The position numbers and the translations under genes were made by a program. Under the pieces are notes generated by a model. That model searched no databases, was not told the DNA's origin, and saw nothing but the letters and a program-made list of their open reading frames with translations. A stretch of DNA of 64,000 nucleotides from Hyalella azteca (lineage: Eukaryota; Arthropoda; Malacostraca; Amphipoda; Hyalellidae): contig NW_025939063.1 of NCBI RefSeq assembly GCF_000764305.2, positions 58,675 through 122,674 of the forward strand. The letters are read 5' to 3'. Below, piece after piece: positions 1-12,100 of this stretch (its first letter is position 1; each line of letters opens with the position of its first letter).

Positions 1-185
1 CTAAAAAGAGAAATAAAGTAGGACAGGTTTTTCCTTGAAAATTTTCTTTATGGCATGCTTTTGAAAACAAAATGAGGAATTTTAAATCGACATGTATAAT
101 AATGTATTAGCTTAGCATTAGATGACAGAATTTTCTTGCTGAAACTCATACGAAAAATGTAATGACCAGAGAATGCATTATATTC

Positions 186-380
186 CAATTTACAGGGAAT
201 CAAAACTTTTCAGATGACTTTAACAGATCAAAAGGCAGGTATCAGCAAGGATGTATAATATATTTAACGACGTTTCGAATGTATCAACATTCATTTTCAA
301 GTTAATAGAAACACCGACGAATGAAACTTTATGTGGAAATAACGTCATCTGAAAAGTTTTGAGTCCTTGCAAATTGGAAT
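186..380. repeat. short foldback insertion
   Basis: Imperfect inverted repeats of about 33 bp bound this segment. The left arm is at about 188-220 and contains AAAACTTTTCAGATGAC. The right arm at about 346-378 contains GTCATCTGAAAAGTTTT. It looks like a small hairpin-type MITE inside the larger dispersed repeat. No target-site duplication was identified. Confidence 0.45.
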
Positions 381-390
381 GTATATTAGC

Positions 391-505
391 GTGCATTTTA
401 AGCTTGTTGGTATAAGAATAATAAATATAACATTTCATCTGATAACTNGTGTATTTTAAGCTTGTTGGTATAAGAATAATAAATATAACATTTCATCTGA
501 TAACT
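391..505. other. single-N gap with duplicated flanks
   Basis: A single N at 448 separates two near-identical stretches of about 57 bp (391-447 and 449-505). This is what is expected when two overlapping contig ends are joined without merging, so the duplication is probably an assembly artefact. Confidence 0.75.
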
Positions 506-689
506 TTAACATTTTATGGTTACCTGAATAATGCAATAAGCAGATGACTTGCTTAGAAATGATTAAAGATAAGAATATGAGAACTATTCTATAAGATCTT
601 TAAGAGAACTTTTATCGAAGCTATTTTTTTTTATTTTATGAAATATTGAGCTTCATTACAGATTCGACTGGGTATTTCCTTTTCTTTAA

Positions 690-3260
690 AAAGAAATTCA
701 TTTATAAATTATTGTCAAAGAAGTGCGAACTTTGTGAAGAAAAAATCGTTCAAATGGTGAAATTTTTTGGAGAGATCATCCAAATAAAGCCTTTAATAAC
801 TCACAAATATTTCAACGAAACTAACTAGAAGTTACCTGAGTTTAACATGCACGGTAAACATATAAAAAAGGAGCTTTCTCAATTGAATTTTTTGCAAACA
901 AGCATTGATCTTTAAGAGCACGAGCAATAATATTTTATAAAAATCTGACAATTAATCGGTTAAAATCAAATGAACAAATGTGAACTATTTGCATTGCTGT
1001 TCCATGTTAATTTGCGCACGTTGCGAATTTGTTGAGATATTCAGCGTACACATAAATTAATTAATATAACGATTAACATTCAATAGTAGTAACTGTTTTA
1101 GTACGACACTTTTCAAACAGATTTTTAAAATTATTTTTAAATGTCGTGATGGATCATACAGTTATTATAGTGTTATTATGCAGCAAATATACTTTTGATC
1201 GCCGTCTTTTTGAATTATTGATGTGTAAAAGTTCAACAAATATCTGCGAATAAAAGTTAGTTTACTGCTGAAATATTTTATGCTACTAAAATTAAAAGAA
1301 ATTAATGATGACTTAATAATTGTTAATCCTAATTAAGATGAATTTTTAGATAATCTAAAAATACAACAAAGTTTATCGGCGAATCGTATTCTAGTCGACG
1401 ACAAATTCTATACAAATTGCAGAGTATAAGAGTGTGCAGATATTGATATGGTCCAGAGAAGTTAAACGGTTCAGCAACAAATCCTTGCATGGGTTTCTAT
1501 AAGACGGCTTTCATTTTGATAACCAAAAACTGATTTGAGATTTTAGTTAATACTTGGATATTTTCTGTACGGACAAAACTTAAGGAACTTATATATCGTG
1601 GTTAGTCAATTCTAAGAGTCAAAATCAATTTCACTTCGGGTCTGTGTATAATATAAATTAAATTTTCTGTCCTTTGAATATGAAAAGTGCACGCAATTTT
1701 TACGTGAAAATTGTAACTGTTCGAAATTTCAAGGATATAAAATTGGTAATAATAATAATAATATATAAATAATAATTTAGGTCTCCCGGGTTTGGAAGTG
1801 TAGAAAATGACTCGAAATTCTTGTCAATGTCAGGCCTCAGTAAATGAATGTGATGTCTTATAGCATATGATGCGCGATTATAGAGTATAACGATTGGTTG
1901 TTTTATGCATCTTGAAGTTCTCAGTCCTATTTTCAGGACTTCGATGATTAAAATATCATTTCTTTAAGTAGAAGATGAGCTTTATTTACATTTAACTTTA
2001 TTTAAGGTGACAATTCACCTCAGCAAGGCTAAGGTGGATTTCAATAAAGGGAAAACTGTTGTCTGAAGTTAAAATGGAAATAATTATAAAAAATTGCTTC
2101 TATATGAATTTTTTCATCATTTAAATTTTTGAGTTCCAGTTTTGAAGCCGTTTTGGTTGGAAAGGTTTGAAATTAAGCGTTCAGTTAAGCCTAGCTATAC
2201 AGATATCCTTAACAACTCTGTATCCTTGCCACGGTTTTCTTCTTTGTAGTCTCCTCAATACACGTGTTGCTCACGATAGTGATATGTGTTGTGATCAAAT
2301 ACACTGCACTTACAATGTTGGTTAAGAAAATATTCCAGCAATATGAAACAAACCCGGCCAGAAAATTGGACCAGCACTGTGAGGATTTTTCTTCTTTGTA
2401 GTCTCCTCAATACACGTGCTGCTCACGATAGTGATATGTGTTGTGATCAAATACACTGCACTTACAATGTTGATTGTGAAGATATTCCAGCGATACGAAA
2501 CGAACCCGGCCAAAAAATTGGACCAGCACTGTGAGGACAAGTAATCGCAGATCAACAGTCTTGATCATAAATCAGTAGCAGAACAAATGAGATCCAAATG
2601 ATATATCGATTTCTTTCAACAAAGAATTGACAGGGAAGCAAATAGCGAGGTTCGATGTGAAAAATTCTGTCTTCAAAAACATGTACGATTATGTGGACTT
2701 CAATCGTAGTTTTCAGCTTCAAACTCCCAGTCTTTATTGTTAAAGCATTGTTCTATCCATGAGAATTTCTCGCATTAGCTTTACTACGAAAGCTACAATA
2801 TTCGTTTCATTAGATGGTTATGAAGGCGTAAACGATTCGTTGCGACGTTGAAAACGTTATGAATTGAACAAACAATATAAAGAAACAAAGAATTTCAACT
2901 CATGTGCAAAAGAATGTAATTTATGTGAAATATATAATATATGTATATGATTAATGCAAGCGGCAGTGTCATGCAATTGAAAGTAAATTACAAAAATAAT
3001 AAAAAGGACTAGAATTATTGTTTTTTAACAGAAGGTTATTTTCCAGTTTCCACTACGATTGTTGTTTCAATTCTATTTTCCTTTATTTCTCGTATCCATT
3101 ATTATCAGTCTCATTCCAATACATCTCCATACATATGTTGGTAAAAATTTTTACACTTTGCAGTTTTTTCCGTTGCATATTCCTAATCATGTCAATCACT
3201 TCTTCCTATTTGTTCATTCCATCATAGCCTGTCTGTTCCAAATCCACATCCCATTTCTAA
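690..3260. other. intergenic, no gene seen
   Basis: AT-rich sequence with no open frame that has gene-like composition or splice context. The only structure noticed is the 152-bp tandem duplication at 2235-2537. The Phe/Ser-rich open frames around 3.02-3.34 kb look fortuitous. Confidence 0.55.
2235..2537. repeat. 152-bp tandem duplication
   Basis: Two direct copies start at about 2235 and 2387 and end at GTGAGGA near 2385 and 2537. They share long runs such as CTCCTCAATACACGTG and differ by a few substitutions and a small indel after the CTTACAATGTTG stretch. Short open frames on both strands come from the repeat and look non-coding. Confidence 0.8.
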
Positions 3261-3267
3261 CCCAGCG

Positions 3268-3300
3268 TATAAATGGAGCGCGTGACCAGATCCGCCTTCA
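3268..3300 (+). promoter_or_regulatory. candidate core promoter of the astacin gene (TATA plus initiator)
   Basis: TATAAAT lies at 3268-3274, and an initiator-like TTCAGA lies about 31 bp downstream at 3297-3302, which is classical metazoan core-promoter spacing. A strong donor-like CAAG/GTGAGC follows at 3333/3334, so a short non-coding first exon (about 3299-3333) could splice to the acceptor at 6034 just upstream of the astacin start codon. The spacing is seen directly; the link to the gene is an inference. Confidence 0.5.
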
Positions 3301-3344
3301 GAAGTTGGTTTTATCTTCTACCAGCAAGTCAAGGTGAGCGGCAA

Positions 3345-3425
3345 AGTCTGAGTGGTATACTTCTAGATCTTTTAGTAGAGATCTTACTTCTAGATCTTTT
3401 AGTAAAGATCTTCTAGATCTTTAGT
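3345..3425. repeat. short AGATCTTTTAGTA repeats
   Basis: Three or four imperfect copies of a CTAGATCTTTTAGTA motif, partly as inverted AGATCT half-sites, just downstream of the candidate first exon. Probably simple-sequence expansion. Confidence 0.5.
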
Positions 3426-3954
3426 ACAGACAGTAACGATGAAATTTTTCTCCAATGTGAGTTTTTTGAAGACCAGAGAGTGTGTTTTATTAACTTTTGT
3501 GTGATGTTTTGTTAATTTTTTTTAAATTTAGATATTTAGTTCGATTTAAAAGTTCACAGATAAGGCTTGCAAGGGACATTTTATTAGAATTTGTAATTAT
3601 TATTATACCACTGTTTGAAGAAACTATGTTCATTGAAATGAAGGTTTTCAGCGCTTAAATTTATAAAATGGAACAAAATGGTCACTGATTCTCCCGTTTC
3701 AATTTACAAATCATTAAATCTATCAAGATATCGAAATTATTTTCAGAGAAGATCATGGTTCTAACAAAATATTTTTTTATCTGTTGCAAACTGGTAATTT
3801 TAACTGATAATGGCTAATGCTTATTTGAAACAACGAACAAATGAAATAAATTCTAGCCTGGAAACCTAAATTCTGAACGTACAAGTGAAAATAAAAGTCA
3901 AGTTTGCAAAATAAAAAAAATGCATAAATAGTAAATGAAACTTGCACTCTGGTC

Positions 3955-4911
3955 TTCAAATAATATACTTTTAAAAATTACTTTTTAAAGACAACACTTC
4001 CAAAGAATCCAGTGTCTCCAATCTTACAGATGTACAATGAATTTCTCATTTAATTTTCGAATATTAAAAAATTTAATTTTTCATTTTTTTTAATATATAA
4101 ATTTTTTTCAAAATTATTTATTCTATTAATTGATTCATGCATTGCCTCTGACTTCACACAAGTGTGCAAAATTTCAGATCAATTAGACTAGTAAAAGTGT
4201 GTCAAATATCAGTTATAAGATTTGTAGCTGACAAAATTACTTTTTCAATTTTTTTAATATTGAAAACAAATTTTTAAAATTTTTAAAATCATTTATTTTG
4301 ACATTTGATTTATGCATTGTCTCCAACTTTACACAAGTGTGCAAAATTTCAGATCGATAGGAAAAGTAGAAGTGTATTAAATTTCGATTACATGATTGGT
4401 AGCAGACAGACAAACAAACAAACAAGAAGTGAAGTTAAAGAGAAGTGTTGTAAATAATATGCGTTTAAAAAATACTTTTTAAAGACCACACTTCTGAACA
4501 ATACAGTGTCTTGGATGTTACACATGTACAATGAATTTCTAATTTTATTTTCATATATTGAAAAAAAAAAAATTATTTTTCAAAATTTTTTGAGATATCA
4601 AAATTTTGTAAATTTTCAAAATTATTTATTCTGTCAATTGATTCATGCATTGTCTCTGACTTTATGCAATTGTGCAAAATTTCAGATCAATTGGACAGGT
4701 CAAATTGTCTCATATATGAATTATTAGATTTGTGGAAGACGAAATTATTTGTAAAATTTTTTTTAATAATGAAAAAAAAAATTTTTAATTGATAAAATTA
4801 TTCATTCTGTCAATTGATTCATGCATTGTCTTTAACTTTACGCAAGTGTGCCAAATTTCAGATCGGTTGAAAAGGTAAAAGTGTGTTAAATGTCGATTAT
4901 AAGATTTGTAG

Positions 4912-4945
<34 letters not shown>

Positions 4946-4975
4946 TGAAGTGAAGTTAAAGAGAAGTGTTGTAAA
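3955..4975. repeat. dispersed repeat, nested copies ending in a CAGA microsatellite
   Basis: Two related blocks (about 3955-4440 and 4450-4975) share TACTTTTTAAAGAC at the start. Inside them the motif GATTCATGCATTGTCTCTGAC, then AAGTGTGCAAAATTTCAGATC, occurs about four times. They end in CAGACAGACA or CAAACAAACA followed by AAGTGAAGTTAAAGAGAAGTG. An antisense copy lies at about 13965-14215. It has the form of a MITE or SINE-like family with a microsatellite tail; the class is not determined. Confidence 0.65.
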
Positions 4976-6034
4976 AATAGCATTCTAGATAGCTGTGTCA
5001 CTGAATTAATTATTGGGGAAGAATTTATCAAAAGAAATTATTGGGGAAGCATGGGATAGGTAAATTTGCGACGGCCTTACGAGAACTTTTGATGAGCTGA
5101 TCGACCCATCAGATTTTTTTACATATCAAATTTATTATTCACCAATTAATAGTCTTCAATCCACTACGCCGATACGTATTCTTCCATGAATATCTTTAAT
5201 ATAAGCGATTAAAGAGTGTTCGCCTATATTCTCTATGTAAAATTTCGAATTAATAATTTTTTGTTCTTTTTTATTTGTATGAACTGTTGATACACGATTA
5301 TGAGGTGAATTTCAAGCAGATCGATCAGTTAATATTGTTACCTGAAAGCAATGTTTGGAAACTATCACATGGAGTATTATATATCAGCACCTCACAAGCC
5401 GTTGGGATCGTAAAAACGCCTCTAGATTTCTAAAAAGTAGCTTTATATTCAATTCGTGAGACTAAATTTGATCTGCTTGTAATGTGTTATCGAAATCGTG
5501 AGCCCACAATCTTCAGAAAAAAAGTTTAATTCAGAACATTATTCTCTGAAAATGTTACTTCAATGTGACCGTAAAATTTTACTATAATTAGGCTGTAATT
5601 GATTCATGATTTATCAATGTGAAATTTATTTAAAAATGTCAATATTCGGTTACTTTTGTAGCCCTGCAACGTTATACTAATGCTAAGCATTTTGATCAGT
5701 TTATTTTCATTTAAGGTCTCTTTAGTTTACTGTGTACTACTTTTAGTTAACGCTGCTCAACAATTTTAACTACTTAGCAAAAGATATCTTAGAAATGCAT
5801 CCTAGTTCATTTGCCAACATTTTATCCTTAATATCATCAGTTTTGCATTGAATTAATGCTGTAAAGATTGCTGTAGAATTAATTCTGCGTTTAATAATTG
5901 ATTTGTATGAAAATTTTTAATTTGAATCTGCCTATTTAAATTTGTGAATGCATCGTATACGAGTTTGGTCATCATGGTTAATAGAACTGATAACCTACCA
6001 TAAAATAAATAAAATCTATTTGTTTCATTTCCAG

Positions 6035-6135
6035 TTTCTCTGAAGGAGTTCAATATGGCACGAGGAAAGGCGCATCCAGCGCTGCTGGCGCTGTGTTTCT
6101 GCTGCGTTGCTACGGCCGTCACCGCTGCCCCGATG
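6035..6135 (+). CDS. astacin exon with start codon and signal peptide
   Basis: The acceptor TTTCATTTCCAG ends at 6034. The start ATG is at 6055 and begins 27 residues with a basic N-terminus (MARGKAH), a hydrophobic Leu/Cys/Ala core and a small-residue cleavage region (TAVTA/AP). The donor is GATG/GTACAG at 6135/6136, phase 0. The acceptor upstream of the ATG means at least one 5' untranslated exon exists, for which 3299-3333 is the candidate. Confidence 0.8.
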
Positions 6136-9100
6136 GTACAGTACATTTATTGTAACATTTCATTACATAACGAATTTTCCCACTTACATTTCATAACGAA
6201 TTCTCCCACTTTCATTACATAACGAATTCTCCCACTTTCATTACATAACGAATTTTCCCACTTTCATTACATAACGAATTATCCCACTTTCATTACATAA
6301 CGAATTTTCTCACACAAACTGAGGTTTTGCATTCCGTGACAACCGATTGTGGTTCGTTGTGATTCGCCCTGTACTCTTCCACTTATGGACTAAGGACCCA
6401 ATAGTCTTCCTGTCAAAATATATTAATTGGCTAAAGAAGTTACCAAAAGCTACAAGATGGCAGGAGGAAATGCACTACAGAGTTTTATACCTGTTACTGA
6501 TATGTCTGATTTCACAAGGGCGGGATTCCGCGAGCGGACGGGTCTGTTTTGGTCGGCGACATCCTCTACTCCGCGGCGCAGTGGCAAAGTTTGCTCGCTA
6601 GGAACTTGAATTCTAAAGAAAGGCTTTGGCCGAAAAACAACGGTGTCGTCAAAATTCCCTACAAGATATCAAATCGTGAGTTGATACGATTTCATTTCAG
6701 TGCAATAGTGAGTAAATGTGGGTGCAAGGGAGGTCTTTTTCACCGTTTTTCACAACAGTACATATAATTCCTAATGATGGTGTCAAAAATTTATATTTTG
6801 GATTTGCTTCGAAGGGTTTGAATACGCAAGTTTCTCTTAACTTCGTATTAAAATCGGTTCCTGTAAAGCAAACCAACAAAGTAGAGTAATATAATTGCGT
6901 ATAAAATTAGGATTGAACATGAGGTAAACTAGTAAAATACTTTAATCCGTGCCTGAACACATATAAGATCCAAAATCACTCGTAAATATTCACAACATGA
7001 TTCCTAATTAAAACGTGTACCAAATATTCCCTTCAACCAGTTAGGTCGAGAGCCAACATCGAACTAAAAGTAGATTGAAATCTACAAAGTTGCGTAAGAA
7101 GTACACGCACCACACGAACGATTTATTTAAAAAAATGTATTTATTAAAAAAAACGTACGCCTATGGATATTAAATTAAAAAAAAATTAGACGTCTATCTG
7201 CAAATAGTTTCAGCGCAATTCAATAAAAAGTTAAAACCAACGGTGCTCAATATCAGAACATTACACGAATCAATTAGACCACACAGATCTTTCTAATAAT
7301 TGTCTCATTATAGACAACTTCAATGGCGTAATTTTTTAAGCAGTATAGCTCCATCACATACGCTGGTTAAAGTTGAGAGATGCGAAAGAAATGAATCTCT
7401 CTAGTATCATAAATTACTTTCCCGGGAAGCTTAAGTTGAATTGCTGTTGTTTGTTAATTAATTTGGAGGGATCTCCTTTTGCTAGGTGTTACACTATTAA
7501 CTAATGTGTTTCAACAATTGAAAAATCGACATGTAAACTCACTAAGACTAATATAAATCTTAAGAAATCGTTGCTTCACACATTAATTAAATAAACGAGT
7601 CAACCGTTTTGCTTGAATCCTACAGCTGATCTGAACGTGACTCTGCTGAAGCTGGGGTTCAGCGCCTGGGAGTCTGAGACGTGCGTTCAGTTCCCCAAGG
7701 CATCGGGCAAAGACAAAGAGTACTTGGATATCAGTATAGGAGATGGCTGTTACTCCTTAGTTGGTTACATAAAGAACGATGTCACAACTGTCAGTATCTC
7801 CGGGGAGGCTTGTGATGTGAGTACCGCTTTGAAATGCGTATTTTAAGCACAATGTTTGGTTGGTGTGGTTGCAAGAGTTAATTGAAAGCTTTATGGTTCG
7901 TAGGACCAGGTAACAAATGTGAAGAACTTTTTGTTGCAATGTGAGTAGCGTTTTATTATATGTCTACGCAATTTTCAGATGTATGGGTCTGAATTTGAGA
8001 GGAAAAGCATTTAATTTTGAACTTCTTATAATGTAATACAAGCTACCTCATTCAGAAGAATATTATTGAGAAATTTTATACCTGAAATTACCTGGTGCAT
8101 TGCAAAAAAAACTCTTATCTTTAATCTTTATCGGACAGGGTTAGTACAATTGTACCTGAACTCCGTACGATCAAAACGCTGTAAAATTATGCGGTCTAAC
8201 AAAGGGTTGAGGTGTTTCTGATACTTATACTTTTTGCCAACGTAAGAAGCAACTCGCATTCTATTTAATTATGCGGTCCATCATGATTTAAATTCTACGT
8301 TTTATGATATTAGGACTATTTCACCTATATTTAATGAAGTTTATAGCGTGATAACTAAATAGGAAGTTGCCTGTAAAGAGTCACGTGTTTAATAATATGG
8401 TTCATTCCATTTTGAAATCATCGTATTAAAATGCATATTGCCTGTTGAAACCCTTTTGTATCAAGAAACTTCGATAAAAAATGACTCATATATGCAATGA
8501 AAAATTCAATAAGTGTATATTTTTCATGAATCACAAAATAAAGTTTATGCAAATACGAACAAAGTTTTTGTTTATTCAAAACAATATATGAAATGTGATT
8601 TAACTTATTTCTGCTGTGTATTTTTTTATTTATATGTATTAATCATGTTTAAAGAAGTTCTTAGACCTCACGGCTTTACATGTTAGTTTTGTTCTATCGC
8701 GTACACTGGATACCAGCATATGAGACGTGCAGTTAAGTGATTACTGTTGAACAGCATAAACGTCAAAGTATGTTAGGTGATGAGATTGATACTCTTAGCG
8801 ATACGATGCCAACTCGAGCTTTATTATTTCAATAACATACTGCTAAACGTCGTGTCGGAAAAGACATTCTCAAACATCCGCAGAAAGATTTTTTTCCGAC
8901 GTATTCTTTATCACTAATTGTGGAATAATTTTGACAATTTTACAGGTAAATGGCGTCACCCACGAGTTCGGCCATTCAATGGGGCTTGAGCACGAACAGT
9001 CCCGCAGCGACAGGTGCGTGAGAACGACGATAAAGGCCAGAACTACGATAAAGAAAAGTAAATGATTGTAGGAGGAAAAGATGGGCGCATATAAATAGTT

Positions 9101-12100
9101 AGAGTAGTTGCGGGTGTATGATGTTCTGTGGGTTGGAAACATGGGGAGTGTGGCTTCCTATTTTTCTTCACGATTGTCATAAAAAATTGTTGAGCTCAGA
9201 AATATGACGAGTGTCATGCAGGATGTCAAATTATTTGTAAAACACTAGAGACAAATTCATGGGCCTCCGTGTTTCAATGAAAGCGTCATCAGTCACACTT
9301 TTTTTATGTAGCGTTGAAAAGTTTGGGGTAGATTAGTTGCAATGGGTAAAACTTTTTCAGTGAATTTTTTAGCTGAATATTTAAGTCAGGGATCTCGAGC
9401 GAGCATGAGATAAGGTTTATTGTTGGGTAGAGATAAATGCGAAGGTGCGTGATGCTAACGATGGTACGTGTGCACAAGGAATTTAAAAGCAAAGAAAATG
9501 CCAAGACAATTCACCATATCGATATTGAAAACGTTTCGGAGTCCAGAACTGGGCTCCGAAACGTTTTCAATATCGATATGGTGAATTTGCTTGGTGTTTT
9601 CTTTGCTTTTAAATTCCTTGTGAACTTACGATATAAGCAGACTGATAATATAAGTACTTATGGTACGTGTGGTCATGTAGACTGTGGAAGTGGGCGCTAA
9701 CCACTCTTATAGCGAAGTGGTAGCGGCATAAAGATGAGTGTGCCGAGTGCTCCCAATCGCTACTTAAATATGTAGCGGGCGCTACCGCTACCGCTACAAT
9801 TGCTTAAATGTAGCGCCGCTACCGCTACATGTAGCGCGCTACTGCCCACCTCTGGAAATATCATCAGGAAGCAATCATCCTGATGATATCATCCGAGCGC
9901 GCTGTTGGTAACCTTCCAAGACCTGGTCGTTCAATGAAACTAACGGACGGTAATGCGAGGTGGATTAACAGAAAGGTACAGAAGAACCCGTTTGTTGCCC
10001 GTGGTGAAATTAAAAACGACCTGGAGGAATCTTGGATTGATGTAGAAAATGACACAAATCAGCAGAGCTTTAAATCGTACTGGTCCTATATCAAGATCCT
10101 CACAAAGATTCCTCTGTTGAAGTACCGACACGTGAAAACCACAAGATTTGGGAGGGAAATCGGACCAAATCCTGGTCGGACGAAACAAAAATTGAACTTT
10201 CCAAAGGAATTTGATCGAACCTTGACATAGGACCAGTACGATTTAGAGCTCTGCTGATTGTGTCCTTTTCTACATCAATCTAAGATTCCTCCTGGTCACT
10301 TTTAATTTCACCACGAGCAACAAACGGGTACTTCTGTACCTTCTGTTGATCCACTTTGCATTACCGTCCGTTAGTTTCCTTGGACGACCAGGTCTTAATT
10401 GGAAGGTTAGCAACAGCATGCTCGGATGATATCATCGGGATGATTGCTTTCTGATGATATTTCCAACTGTACTCAATGATAGATCAGGCTCCATGGATAT
10501 TATTCGATACCTCTTCCGTTTCTTGAGACAATCTATGATCTTTTGACGCAAATCTGTCGCCAACTCTCGAGTTTTAGCCATTTAAAATTAGATTTTAAAC
10601 AACAAGCTGAATATTATCTTCACCGGAACACAAAATCTCGTAAGCAAGAGCAAACTGCTCTGATTGGCCAATTATAAATAGATAACGTTATGAGGTCAGT
10701 GGAACGTCTGAAGTGAAAAGCGAAACTTGTGTACTTCAAAAAAGTTAATTTTGTTTATTTTTGAACATGTACCCAATACTTTTGCGTGGGTTAATTTTTC
10801 TATTTATTGAATAAAATCTAAACAATGCATGTTTTTCAATATTTCTTCTATATAATGTTTCTAGTACCATTAGCAATATACTGACCAAATATTATAAAAA
10901 ATCTCGCACTTTAACTTGAGATATGAAGAAAATTGCAATGCATCCAATACTTTTGCGAGCCACTGTATACTTAATGAAGTGTATAGCGTGATAACTAAAT
11001 AGGAAGTTGCCTGCAAAGGGTCACGTGTTTAATAATATGGTTCATTCCATTTTGAAATCATCGTATTTAAATGCATATTGCCGTTGAATCCTTTTCTTAT
11101 AAAAAACTTCGATAAAAATGACTCATATATGCAATGAAAAATTCAATAAGTGTATATTTTTCATGAATCACAAAATAAAGTTTATGCAAATACGAACAAA
11201 GTTTTTGTTTATTCAAAACAATATATGAAATGTGATTTAACTTATTTCTGCTGTGTATTTTTTTATTTATATGTATTAATCATGTTTAAAGAAGTTCTTA
11301 GACCTCACGGCTTTACATGTTAGTTTTGTTCTATCGCGTACACTGGATACCAGCATATGAGACGTGCAGTTAAGTGATTACTGTTGAACAGCATAAACGT
11401 CAAAGTATGTCAGGTGATGAGATTGATACTCTTAGCGATACGATGCCAACTCGAGCTTTATTATTTCAATAACATACTGCTAAACGTCGTGTCGGAAAAG
11501 ACATTCTCAAACATCCGCAGAAAGATTTTTTTCCGACGTATTCTTTATCACTAATTGGGGAATCATTTTGACCATTTTACAGCTTAAAGGCGTCACCCAC
11601 GAGTTAGGCCATTCAATGGGGCTTGAGCACGAACAGTCCCGCAGCGACAGGTGCGTGAGAACGACGATAAAGGCCAGAACTACGATAAAGAAAAGTAAAT
11701 GATTGTAGGAGGAAAAGATGGGCGCATATAAATAGTTAGAGTAGTTGCGGGTGTATGATGTTCTGTGGGTTGGAAACATGGGGAGTGTGGCTTCCTATTT
11801 TTCTTCACGATTGTCATAAAAAATTGTTGAGCTCAGAAATATGACGAGTGTCATGCAGGATGTCAAATTATTTGTAAAACACTAGAGACAAATTCATGGG
11901 CCTCCGTGTTTCAATGAAAGCGTCATCAGTCACACTTTTTTTATGTAGCGTTGAAAAGTTTGGGGTAGATTAGTTGCAATGGGTAAAACTTTTTCAGTGA
12001 ATTTTTTAGCTGAATATTTAAGTCAGGGATCTCGAGCGAGCATGAGATAAGGTTTATTGTTGGGTAGAGATAAATGCGAAGGTGCGTGATGCTAACGATG

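Larger units (their letters stand above)
1..690. repeat. dispersed repeat, inverted copy at 38.37-38.72 kb
   Basis: Reading the reverse complement of about 38370-38715 recovers the start of this window in the same order: the segment around 1-120, the stretch around 460-600 (a run ending in ATAATGCAATAAGCAGATGA) and the stretch around 635-670. The two copies are diverged by substitutions and indels, so this is an old interspersed element rather than an assembly echo. No coding capacity is visible and the class is unknown. This copy also contains a foldback insertion (186-380) and a gap (448). Confidence 0.6.
8331..9757. repeat. 1.4-kb tandem segmental duplication, copy 1 (astacin exon 4A)
   Basis: This segment is repeated at about 10970-12394 with a constant offset of 2637 bp after the first part. 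Identity is almost complete from about 8480 onward, including intron sequence, exon 4 and a long hairpin at 9473-9622. The first 140 bp is more diverged. Copy 1 ends in GAGTGCTCCCAAT, where a TAGCGG-rich repeat begins. Confidence 0.93.

Noticed and set aside
3018..3337. Phe/Ser/Ile-rich overlapping open frames
   Set aside because: Low-complexity pyrimidine-rich sequence without gene-like codon pattern; the useful signal here is the promoter motif at its 3' end.
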